Below are positions 23,297 to 30,657 of a stretch of 30,657 nucleotides of DNA, piece by piece; the stretch's first letter is position 1, and the number at the start of each line of letters is the position of its first letter. Source of the stretch: an uncultured bacterium (lineage in GTDB: Bacteria > Cyanobacteriota > Vampirovibrionia > Gastranaerophilales > Gastranaerophilaceae); contig CAROLD010000022.1 in the NCBI GenBank assembly GCA_949035555.1, forward strand, positions 1 to 30,657, given 5' to 3'. The position numbers and the translations under genes are program-made. The notes beneath the pieces are model-generated. The model did no database searches, had not been told where the DNA came from, and saw only the letters and a program-made list of their open reading frames with translations.

Positions 23297-24175
23297 ATGG
23301 CAAAAAAATTATATGTACGAGGAATGGAAGTTAAAAGGCCTAAAGACCATGAAGGCTACTTTTTCGGTGAACATCCAACAGGATATGGAAATATTTGGGA
23401 TGCTGTTTTCGGAGTATCAGAAAAATTATTTGTATACCTGAGAATGATAATGGAAAAAGGTGATGTAGTTTTTAAAAACCTTAAAACAAAAAACAGTCAA
23501 TATGCAGGAATAAAGTATCCCGAAACCAGCAATTTTTCAATCTTAAATTTAATTGAAGAAACAGAAGAATCCAATATATATGCTTCATCATATCCACTTT
23601 TAATGGGAATAAATAATGAAGTTAAATTAAAAGAGTCTTATTCTTGGGCAATAGATGCAGAAGGAGAAATGGCAGCTGAAACTGATTTGGGTAAAATTAT
23701 AAATTTCCATAATCCTTATTTTGCTCTTGATGACATTAATTTCGAATTTGACAAAATTCAAACAATTTCACTTGCCGGACTGGCTATGAACATAAATCAA
23801 ATGGAGGTCCAAGAATTCCCGGCTGAAGGTGATACATATAAACACTATTTAGAAGAATTTTTAAAAGAAAATCCGCATAAAACAGAAAAGGATTTTGAAG
23901 CTCCTGTCCATAGAGTTGACGCTGAACATTTTAGAATGTTTGTACCAACTGATTTTTGCTGTGAATTTGAAATTGCAACACAAATTGAAGAAATTGAATA
24001 TGTTGATTTTCTTGGTGAAAGAATTGCAGTTATGAAAGTTAATCTTGAACACGGTGATGATAACGAATATTTGTATTGTAATATTTATGCGTCAAAACAC
24101 GTATTGGGGAAATACAAACCAAAAGTTGGTGATGGAATAAATGCAATAGTCTGGTTAACCGGATTCTTTAATTAG
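23297..24175 (+). CDS. Unrecognised protein paired with the MORN-repeat gene
   Basis: 292 residues in a two-gene operon with the MORN-repeat protein. The N-terminus MAKKLYVRGMEVKRPKDHEGYFFGEHPTGYGNIWDAVFGVSEKLF contains aromatic and Gly-rich turns. The C-terminal part HVLGKYKPKVGDGINAIVWLTGFFN looks like an OB-type or beta-barrel end. There is no signal peptide, membrane segment or nuclease motif. An immunity-like or binding role is only a guess from context. Confidence 0.7.
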   Translation: MAKKLYVRGMEVKRPKDHEGYFFGEHPTGYGNIWDAVFGVSEKLFVYLRMIMEKGDVVFKNLKTKNSQYAGIKYPETSNFSILNLIEETEESNIYASSYPLLMGINNEVKLKESYSWAIDAEGEMAAETDLGKIINFHNPYFALDDINFEFDKIQTISLAGLAMNINQMEVQEFPAEGDTYKHYLEEFLKENPHKTEKDFEAPVHRVDAEHFRMFVPTDFCCEFEIATQIEEIEYVDFLGERIAVMKVNLEHGDDNEYLYCNIYASKHVLGKYKPKVGDGINAIVWLTGFFN

Positions 24176-24229
24176 GTTTATATGACACATATTTTTAGGT
24201 TATATTAATAAATATGAGTAATTTATCAA

Positions 24230-24489
24230 ATGCGGATATTAAAAGATTTGACTGGGGAAGAACAAGCTCATAAGGCTTTTTGTGATGAAAACTTTGAAAA
24301 AATATTTGGACATGCTCCCAAAGATAATGCAGAAAAGACTTTTTTGAAGGGGCTAAATTCCTAAATATGGCTATAGAAAGGTTTCGCAATGAAAAAGCTC
24401 ATACTCCAGCTAAACCCTTGGATGGGAATTTAGCAATTCACTATATTTCATTGGCAAGTTTGGCTTATGAATTAATATCGAGGAATTAA
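24230..24489 (+). pseudogene. TIGR02391/Hypoth_Ymh (HEPN) gene remnant, frameshifted
   Basis: Frame one (from ATG 24230) reads LTGEEQAHKAFCDENFEKIFGHAPKDNAEKTF. After a T-run near 24339-24345 the frame changes to FEGAKFLNMAIERFRNEKAHTPAKPLDGN, then HYISLASLAYELISRN up to TAA at 24487. This matches the C-terminal half of TIGR02391-type proteins, whose RNxxxH (here RNEKAH) is the HEPN motif. The N-terminal half is missing. It is a decayed defence or toxin gene. Confidence 0.65.
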
Positions 24490-24598
24490 ACCTTACAATT
24501 ATAATACGTGCCAAATAATATTTATTATAGATATAACATATTTATTGCTATGTTCATGATAGTATAAGTATAGGAATTTAATAAACTTGAGGGTGTGA

Positions 24599-27385
24599 AT
24601 GGGTTATCAAAGTGAAGCAGAATTAGAGAATAGATTAATCAAAAAACTTGAAACACAAGGTTATGAAAGAGTTTTAATTAATGATTATGCTGAACTTGAA
24701 AATAATTTTAGAGAACAACTCAATAAATTCAATAAAAAAGCTTTGGATAACAAACCCTTAACTGATAAAGAATTTGAAAGAGTCTTAAATATTCTTAATG
24801 GCAAGAGTGTTTTGCAATCTGCAATAAAATTGCGAGAAAAAATAGATTTTGATAGAGAAGATGGAACAAAAATATATTTAAAATTGTTATCAGAAAATTC
24901 CGAAGACAATATTTATCAAGTTTCAAATCAAATAACTGTTCAAGGTAAGTATAGAAATAGATATGATGTTACCATTTTAATTAATGGATTGCCATTAGTT
25001 CAAATAGAACTAAAGCGCAGCGGTATTGATATAAATGAAGCAATTAATCAAATAGACAAATATCGAATTCATTCTTATAGAGGATTGTTTCATTATATCC
25101 AAATTTTTGTTGTATCAAACAGTGTAGAAACAAGATACTTCGCTAATACTGATGCTCAAAGATTATTAAAATCACTAACATTTTATTGGACAACTGAGAT
25201 AAACGAAAGAATAAATAAACTGGAAGATTTTTCATCTTCTTTCTTTAATAAAAACCGGCTATTAAAGAATATTACTCGTTATATGGTAATTAACGAAACA
25301 GATAAAAATCTTATTGTAATGCGTCCATATCAAATATATGCAACCGAAGCATTAATAAGACATGCATTAGATACAGGCAAAAACGGATATATTTGGCATA
25401 CAACAGGTTCCGGTAAAACATTAACAAGTTGGAAATGTGCAAATCTGCTTTCTAAAGAACAAAGTATTAAAAAGGTATTTTTCTTAATAGATAGAAAAGA
25501 CCTTGATACGCAGACAAAGGAAGAATTTAATAAATTTGAAAAAGATTGTGTTGATGAAACCGACAAAACAGAAACACTCGTAAAGCAGATAAAAGATATT
25601 GATAGAAAATTAATAGTTACAACTATACAAAAAATGGCAAATGCTATAAAAAATCCCAGATATTCTAAAATATTAAACAATTACAAAGATGAAAAAGTTA
25701 TATTTATTATAGATGAATGCCACAGATCGCAATTTGGCGAAATGCATACTACTATAAAACACCATTTTAAACATGCTCAATATTTCGGATTCACTGGAAC
25801 TCCACGTTTTGATGAAAATAAATCACATAACGGACTCAGAACTTCTGATTTATTTGAAAAATGTTTGCATACTTATTTAATCAAGAATGCAATATATGAT
25901 CATAATGTTTTAGGATTTTCAATTGAATATATACAAACATTTAAAGGTCAATATGATGAAAATGACAAAACAATGGTTGAAGGTATTGATACTGATGAAG
26001 TGTATCTTGCAGATGAAAGAATAGAGTTGGTATCTAATCATATAATTAATAATCATAAGTGCAAGACAGTTAACGGTAAATATACAGCTATTTTTGCTAC
26101 ATCTTCAATACCTGCTCTTGCTAAATATTACGATAAAATCAAAAGTTTAAATTCTGATTTAAAAATTGCTGCAGTTTTTTCATACGGCGAAAATGAAGAT
26201 TTAGAGGGTAAAGATGAACATAGCAAAGATATTTTAGTAAGAATAATTGATGATTATAATAAAGAATTTGATACAAATTTTTCTTTGGATACTTTTGCTG
26301 CTTATAACAAAGATATTGCCAACAGACTAAAGATAAAAAAGTCGCCGAAAATTGATATTTTACTTGTCGTAAATATGTATTTAACAGGTTTTGACTCAAG
26401 ACCGCTTAATACTTTGTATGTTGATAAAAATCTTGAATGGCATAATTTGGTTCAAGCTTTTTCAAGAACAAACAGGGTTGAAATGGCTTCAAAACCTTTT
26501 GGGAATATTATTTGTTACAGAAATCTTAAATCAAATACAGATAAAGCATTAAGATTATTTAGTAATGAATTAGAAGCTGATACTGAAAACAATCCGCCAA
26601 TATGGATAATTCCAGGATATGGATATTTTAGGGATAAATTTAAAGAAATGGCGTATAAATTATTGTCTATTGCTCCAACTGTCCAGGGTGTAGATGATTT
26701 AATGAGTGAAGATGCACAAAGAGAATTTGTTATTGCATTTAGAGAATTGTCAAAAATAAAATCAATTCTTACAACATTTTCGGAATTTTCATGGTCAGAT
26801 GTTGAAGATGCTTTAACTTGTCAAGGTTATGAAGATTATAAGAGCAGATATTTAACACTGTATGATTATGTTAAAAAGGAACGTAATGCTGAAAAAGTTT
26901 CAATTCTTGATGACATAGATTTTGCTATTGAAGTTATACAAACAGACAAAATAAATGTTACATATATCATGAATTTATTAAGAAATGTCGATACCGCTAA
27001 CAAAAAACAGCAAGCAAAAGATTTGGAACATATTAAACAAGAGTTAGACAGAACCGATAACCCTGAATTAAGAAGAAAAGTTGATTTAATAAGGGCATTT
27101 ATTGATAGAGTAATGCCAACAATAAAACAGAATGATTCTATTGATGAGGCTTTTGCTAACTTTGAATCAGAACAAAGAAATAAAGAAATTGAAGAATTTG
27201 CGAATAAACAAGAAATTAACACGGAATTTTTAAAACAAACAATTTCAGATTATGAATTTTCAAATACAATCAATAAAAAAGATATAATAACGGGTATTGA
27301 TAAACCTATAAAATTCAAGGAAAAACATGAGCTTGTTGCAAAAATAATCCAATTTATTAAAGAAAATGTTTTCAAATACCAATAG
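24599..27385 (+). CDS. hsdR: Type I restriction enzyme, R subunit
   Basis: 928 residues. The N-terminal nuclease domain has the PD-(D/E)xK pattern: Asp in RYDVTILI (~123), then IELKR (~136-140). The SF2 motor follows, with Walker A TTGSGKT (~268-274), Walker B DECHRSQFG (~372) and GFTGTPR, then the second RecA-like lobe (VVNMYLTGFDSRPLNTLYVDKNL and AFSRTNRV) and a helical C-terminus. In type I systems this subunit translocates DNA and cuts at random distance from unmethylated sites. ATG 24599 follows GAGGGTG closely. The hsdM start is 9 bases after the stop. Confidence 0.96.
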   Translation: MGYQSEAELENRLIKKLETQGYERVLINDYAELENNFREQLNKFNKKALDNKPLTDKEFERVLNILNGKSVLQSAIKLREKIDFDREDGTKIYLKLLSENSEDNIYQVSNQITVQGKYRNRYDVTILINGLPLVQIELKRSGIDINEAINQIDKYRIHSYRGLFHYIQIFVVSNSVETRYFANTDAQRLLKSLTFYWTTEINERINKLEDFSSSFFNKNRLLKNITRYMVINETDKNLIVMRPYQIYATEALIRHALDTGKNGYIWHTTGSGKTLTSWKCANLLSKEQSIKKVFFLIDRKDLDTQTKEEFNKFEKDCVDETDKTETLVKQIKDIDRKLIVTTIQKMANAIKNPRYSKILNNYKDEKVIFIIDECHRSQFGEMHTTIKHHFKHAQYFGFTGTPRFDENKSHNGLRTSDLFEKCLHTYLIKNAIYDHNVLGFSIEYIQTFKGQYDENDKTMVEGIDTDEVYLADERIELVSNHIINNHKCKTVNGKYTAIFATSSIPALAKYYDKIKSLNSDLKIAAVFSYGENEDLEGKDEHSKDILVRIIDDYNKEFDTNFSLDTFAAYNKDIANRLKIKKSPKIDILLVVNMYLTGFDSRPLNTLYVDKNLEWHNLVQAFSRTNRVEMASKPFGNIICYRNLKSNTDKALRLFSNELEADTENNPPIWIIPGYGYFRDKFKEMAYKLLSIAPTVQGVDDLMSEDAQREFVIAFRELSKIKSILTTFSEFSWSDVEDALTCQGYEDYKSRYLTLYDYVKKERNAEKVSILDDIDFAIEVIQTDKINVTYIMNLLRNVDTANKKQQAKDLEHIKQELDRTDNPELRRKVDLIRAFIDRVMPTIKQNDSIDEAFANFESEQRNKEIEEFANKQEINTEFLKQTISDYEFSNTINKKDIITGIDKPIKFKEKHELVAKIIQFIKENVFKYQ

Positions 27386-27394
27386 GAGTAGAAA

Positions 27395-28963
27395 ATGGTA
27401 GATATTGCGGTACAAAAAGAACAAAAGGCAGAACTTCATAGTAAATTATGGGAAATGGCAAATAATTTGCGTGGTAATATGGAAGCCTATGAATTTAAAA
27501 ATTATATTTTAGGTTTGATATTCTATCGCTATCTATCTGAACGTACTGAAAATTATATGAAAGAACTTTTAAAAGATGATGACATTTCGTATTCTGAAGC
27601 TTGGGAAGATGAAGAGTACAGAGAAGGTTTAAAAGAAGAATCTATCGATTATTTGGGTTATGTAATAGAACCCAAATATCTGTTTTCTCATGTAATAAAA
27701 TTGATAGAAACCGGAGATTTTGATGTTGAGTATATGGAAAAAATTATTAACTCAATATCCGAAAGCACACAAGGGCATGATTCTCAAGAAGATTTTGAAG
27801 GTTTATGGGAAGACATGGATTTAAGATCTTCAAAATTAGGAAAAGAAGTTTCGCACCGTTCAAAATTAATTGCAAAAATTTTAAATACAATCAATACCAT
27901 TGATTTTCATTTAGAAGATATGGAACTTGATGTGCTAGGTGATGCTTATGAATATTTAATTGGTATGTTTGCACAAACCGCCGGTAAAAAAGGTGGCGAA
28001 TTTTACACTCCCGTTAATATGTCAAAACTTGTTGCAAAACTTGCAACGGTTGGTTTAAGCGAAGCAAGAACAGTTTCAGACTGTGCCTGCGGTTCAGGTG
28101 GCTTACTGTTGCAAGTCGGTAAATACATAAAAGTGGGTCAATATTATGGTCAGGAATTAACAAGCACCACATATAACCTTGCAAGAATGAATATGCTGCT
28201 TCATGGAATTCCGTATAACAATTTTGAAATAACAAATTGCGATACTCTTGAAGATGAAAGATATGAGGATAGAAAATATACCGTACAAGTTGCAAATCCA
28301 CCATATTCAACAAATTGGAGTGCAAATGCTAAATTTTTAGATGATGAAAGATTTTCAGCATATGGCAAATTAGCACCGAAATCAGCTGCTGACTTTGCTT
28401 TCGTTCAGCATATGATTTATCACATGGATGATGATGGTAGAATTGCAGTATTGCTGCCTCATGGTGTCTTATTTAGGGGTAATGCTGAAGAAACAATAAG
28501 AAAATATATTGTTAAAGATTTAAATTATTTAGATGCGTTGATTGGATTGCCTGCTAATTGTTTCCAAGGCACATCAATTCCAGTATGTTGCTTGATTTTA
28601 AAAAGAGAAAGAAACTCAAATAGTAATAATATATGTTTTATAGATGCATCAAAATATTATACACAAGGTAAAGCTCAAAATTCTATTTCGCAAGAAGATA
28701 TTGATAGAATTGTAAAAGCTTATATTGAAAGAAAAGATATTGATAAATTCTGTCATATAGCTACAATGGAAGAAATTGAAGAAAATGATTATAACTTAAA
28801 TATTCCTAGATATGTTGATACTTTCGAACCAGAACCGGAAGTAGATTTACAAGAAGTTGCAAATGATATTCGTAGAGTTAATTCAGAAATAAAAGATATT
28901 GATAAAGAATTGAAACCATTTTTTGAAGAATTGGGGTTAGATTTTCCATTTGGCGAAAAATAA
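27395..28963 (+). CDS. hsdM: Type I restriction-modification, M subunit
   Basis: 522 residues. An N-terminal HsdM helical domain (ELHSKLWEMANNLRG...YEFKNYILGLIFYRYLSERTE) is followed by an adenine-N6 methyltransferase domain: cofactor motif DCACGSGGLL at ~229, catalytic NPPYS at ~301, and GGEFYTPVNMSKLVA before motif I. Together with HsdS it methylates the bipartite target. AGGAG lies before the ATG. A ~55-base gap to the RhuM/Fic gene holds an AT-rich stretch and GTTGTTACAAATTATGCAACAAC (28979-29001), an imperfect dyad. Confidence 0.96.
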   Translation: MVDIAVQKEQKAELHSKLWEMANNLRGNMEAYEFKNYILGLIFYRYLSERTENYMKELLKDDDISYSEAWEDEEYREGLKEESIDYLGYVIEPKYLFSHVIKLIETGDFDVEYMEKIINSISESTQGHDSQEDFEGLWEDMDLRSSKLGKEVSHRSKLIAKILNTINTIDFHLEDMELDVLGDAYEYLIGMFAQTAGKKGGEFYTPVNMSKLVAKLATVGLSEARTVSDCACGSGGLLLQVGKYIKVGQYYGQELTSTTYNLARMNMLLHGIPYNNFEITNCDTLEDERYEDRKYTVQVANPPYSTNWSANAKFLDDERFSAYGKLAPKSAADFAFVQHMIYHMDDDGRIAVLLPHGVLFRGNAEETIRKYIVKDLNYLDALIGLPANCFQGTSIPVCCLILKRERNSNSNNICFIDASKYYTQGKAQNSISQEDIDRIVKAYIERKDIDKFCHIATMEEIEENDYNLNIPRYVDTFEPEPEVDLQEVANDIRRVNSEIKDIDKELKPFFEELGLDFPFGEK

Positions 28964-29017
28964 AAAGGATAGGTTTCAGTTGTTACAAATTATGCAACAA
29001 CTTAATAGGATAAAAGT

Positions 29018-30025
29018 ATGAATAAAATTAAATCAAAAGGTGAAATAATAATTTACACAAGTGATGATGGTAAAATATCCCTTGATACAAAACTTGAAAA
29101 TAATACAATATGGCTTACTCAAAAAGATATGGCAGAGTTGTTTGGAGTTAAAACGCCGGCAATAAATAAACACCTGAATAATATATATAATGAAGGAGAA
29201 CTTGATCAAGAGGCAACTATTTCCATTTTGGAAATAGTTCAAAAAGAAGGTAATAGAGATGTAAAACGCCAAACGACATTTTATAATTTAGATGCAATTA
29301 TATCAGTCGGGTATAGAGTAAATTCTTCAAGAGCAACGCAATTTCGAATTTGGGCAACGAATGTTTTAAAAGAATATTTAACCAAAGGTTATGCCATTAA
29401 TGAGAAATTATTAAGTGATAAGCAGGAAAAAATACAAACTTTACAAACTACGGTAAGCTTATTAACAAGAAGTTTAGCAAATCAAATAGAATCGTTAAAC
29501 GAAGCTCAACAAGTTGCAAAAATCTTGGATAATTTTGCAAAAGGACTTGATTTACTTGATAATTTTGACCATAAAACATTAGATATAAAAGGTTCTACGC
29601 AAAAAGAAGCGGTTATAATTTCTGTTGAAGAATTTTTATTAGTGATAAATGAGATGAAATCAGAATTTGCATCTGATGTTTTTGCAAATCCTAAAGATAA
29701 TAGTTTTGAAAGTTCTGTAAATCAAATTTATCAAACTTTTGGCGGGAATGAGTGTTATCCGACATTAGAAGAAAAAGCAGCCATGTTATTGTATTTGATA
29801 ACAAAAAACCATTCATTCTCCGATGGGAATAAACGTATTGCTGCAAGTTGTTTCTTGTATTTTTTAGAAAAAAATGGAATTTTGTATAAAAATAATTTAC
29901 CTATTATTGATAATGGGACATTGTTTGCATTAACCGTATTAATTGCTGAAAGCAATCCAAAAGAAATGGAAACAATGAAACAAATCGTTATAAGTGTTCT
30001 TAACAGAGGAGGGGTTTGTGACTAA
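29018..30025 (+). CDS. RhuM-like protein with C-terminal Fic/Doc domain
   Basis: 335 residues. The N-terminal ~130 residues (IWLTQKDMAELFGVKTPAINKHLNNI...TFYNLDAIISVGYRVNSSRATQFRIWATNVLKEYL) are the RhuM/virulence-type DNA-binding region. The C-terminal ~130 are a Fic/Doc domain with motif HSFSDGNKR at ~265-273. This resembles Doc (HxFxDANKR, which phosphorylates EF-Tu) more than AMP-transferring Fic (HPFxxGNGRxxR), because Lys replaces the second Gly and the terminal Arg is absent. Such genes are frequently found inserted between hsdM and hsdS. It overlaps the GTG start of hsdS by eight bases. Confidence 0.9.
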   Translation: MNKIKSKGEIIIYTSDDGKISLDTKLENNTIWLTQKDMAELFGVKTPAINKHLNNIYNEGELDQEATISILEIVQKEGNRDVKRQTTFYNLDAIISVGYRVNSSRATQFRIWATNVLKEYLTKGYAINEKLLSDKQEKIQTLQTTVSLLTRSLANQIESLNEAQQVAKILDNFAKGLDLLDNFDHKTLDIKGSTQKEAVIISVEEFLLVINEMKSEFASDVFANPKDNSFESSVNQIYQTFGGNECYPTLEEKAAMLLYLITKNHSFSDGNKRIAASCFLYFLEKNGILYKNNLPIIDNGTLFALTVLIAESNPKEMETMKQIVISVLNRGGVCD

Positions 30026-30657
30026 TTCAGAAACAAAAAAATTTTCACAAAATGTACCCTCAAGTTATCATATTGAAGACAGTGGTAAATGTAACAAACC
30101 ATCCACGAATGTTCCAAAACTCAGATTTAAAGGGTATAATGATGAGTGGAAGGAAAAAAGAATAGAAAAGGTTTTAAAGATTAAGCACGGAAAAGACCAA
30201 AAGGCAATTGAAAAGAAGGATGGAATATATCCAATTCTGGCAACAAGTGGAGAAATAGGACGCTCGAATACTTTTTTATGGGATAAACCCTGCGTTTTAA
30301 TAGGAAGAAAAGGAACAATTAATAAACCACAGTATATGGATACTCCGTTCTGGACTGTTGATACATTATTCTATTCGGATGTTTTTCAAGACAATGATGC
30401 AAAATATTTATATTATTTATTTAATACAATAAATTGGAAAAAATATGATGAGTCAACAGGGGTACCAAGTTTAAGTGCCAAAACTATCGAGAGAATAAAA
30501 ATTAAAATATCTAACAATCCAAAAGAGCAAGAAAAAATCGCATCATTTTTAACTCTGATTGATAAAAAAATCGAAAAACAAAAAGAACTCGTAGAACTCC
30601 TTAAGAAGTATAAAAGAGGATTACTTTCACAAATATTCAGCCAAAAATTGAGATTTA
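30018..30657 (+). CDS. hsdS: Type I restriction-modification, S subunit (partial, runs off the window)
   Basis: The first 213 codons, from GTG at 30018 with AGAGGAGG upstream. This is one target-recognition domain: VPKLRFKGYNDEWKEKRIEKVLKIKHGKDQ, then GIYPILATSGEIGRSN, VLIGRKGT, and SLSAKTIERIKIKI, ending with the conserved helix EQEKIASFLTLIDKKIEKQKELVELLKKYKRGLLSQIF. QKLRF at the very end is the beginning of the second repeat, so a full-length HsdS with a second recognition domain probably continues. It determines the DNA target of the complex; the target cannot be read. Confidence 0.93.
   Translation, partial: MTNSETKKFSQNVPSSYHIEDSGKCNKPSTNVPKLRFKGYNDEWKEKRIEKVLKIKHGKDQKAIEKKDGIYPILATSGEIGRSNTFLWDKPCVLIGRKGTINKPQYMDTPFWTVDTLFYSDVFQDNDAKYLYYLFNTINWKKYDESTGVPSLSAKTIERIKIKISNNPKEQEKIASFLTLIDKKIEKQKELVELLKKYKRGLLSQIFSQKLRF

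Noticed and set aside
1..30657. CRISPR array
   Set aside because: No regularly spaced repeats of 24-40 bases with unique spacers; the repeats seen are transposon copies, promoter boxes, RNA modules and 11-bp units.

Overview
The window is AT-rich DNA that is most likely from an uncultured gut bacterium. Two clues point to the Vampirovibrionia/Gastranaerophilales side of the Cyanobacteriota: a truncated reverse-strand gene at the left edge starting MGMSASQARFLSLTARKN (a start I recall from that group), and a tmRNA tag (NNVV..DFSR..) that loosely resembles cyanobacterial tags. This placement is an inference. TGA is used as a stop. The region reads as a defence and mobile-element island downstream of ssrA.

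Layout. (1) 1-688: gene edge, then tmRNA (ssrA) with promoter and terminator. (2) 686-4200: a Mu-like transposon with transposase, MuB-like ATPase, a lone integrase core-binding domain and an HTH protein. The middle of its transposase gene is inverted. (3) 4208-10879: an RNA-repair module. Two overlapping WYL regulators diverge from a ~500-nt structured RNA, a Ro60-like HEAT/vWA protein, a tRNA-Phe, the RNA ligase RtcB and a frameshifted RlaP-type nucleotidyltransferase. Two near-identical 56-bp promoter boxes precede the structured RNA and the tRNA/rtcB unit. (4) 10959-18310: defence genes: an Abi/HEPN-like protein, two small proteins, an HNH endonuclease, a three-gene DpnII-type (GATC) restriction-modification operon, an XRE-ImmA/IrrE protein and a 5'-truncated partner. 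(5) 18392-19633: an internally deleted second copy of the transposon. (6) 19627-24489: a third WYL regulator divergent from an RNase H/exonuclease-like protein, two unknown proteins, a MORN/YwqK-like repeat protein and a broken TIGR02391 (HEPN) gene. (7) 24599-30657: a type I restriction-modification operon hsdR-hsdM-[RhuM/Fic]-hsdS, with hsdS running off the right edge.

How the genes fit together. The best candidate for an undescribed system is region 3. The structured RNA looks like a series of stem-closed modules. Three of them share a closing-stem edge GTAC, then two bases, then ACAGCAA, and end in GTAC, and the first module carries a related ACAGAAA. A genuine tRNA-Phe lies in the leader of rtcB, under the same promoter box as the structured RNA. 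This suggests that the WYL pair switches on both units when RNA is damaged. The Ro60-like protein and structured RNA could act as a scaffold, RtcB would reseal cleaved RNA, and RlaP would act on RNA ends. The neighbouring HEPN-like Abi gene and the HEPN fragment fit a theme of RNA cleavage and repair. The reading of domains is from sequence; the joint function is inference.
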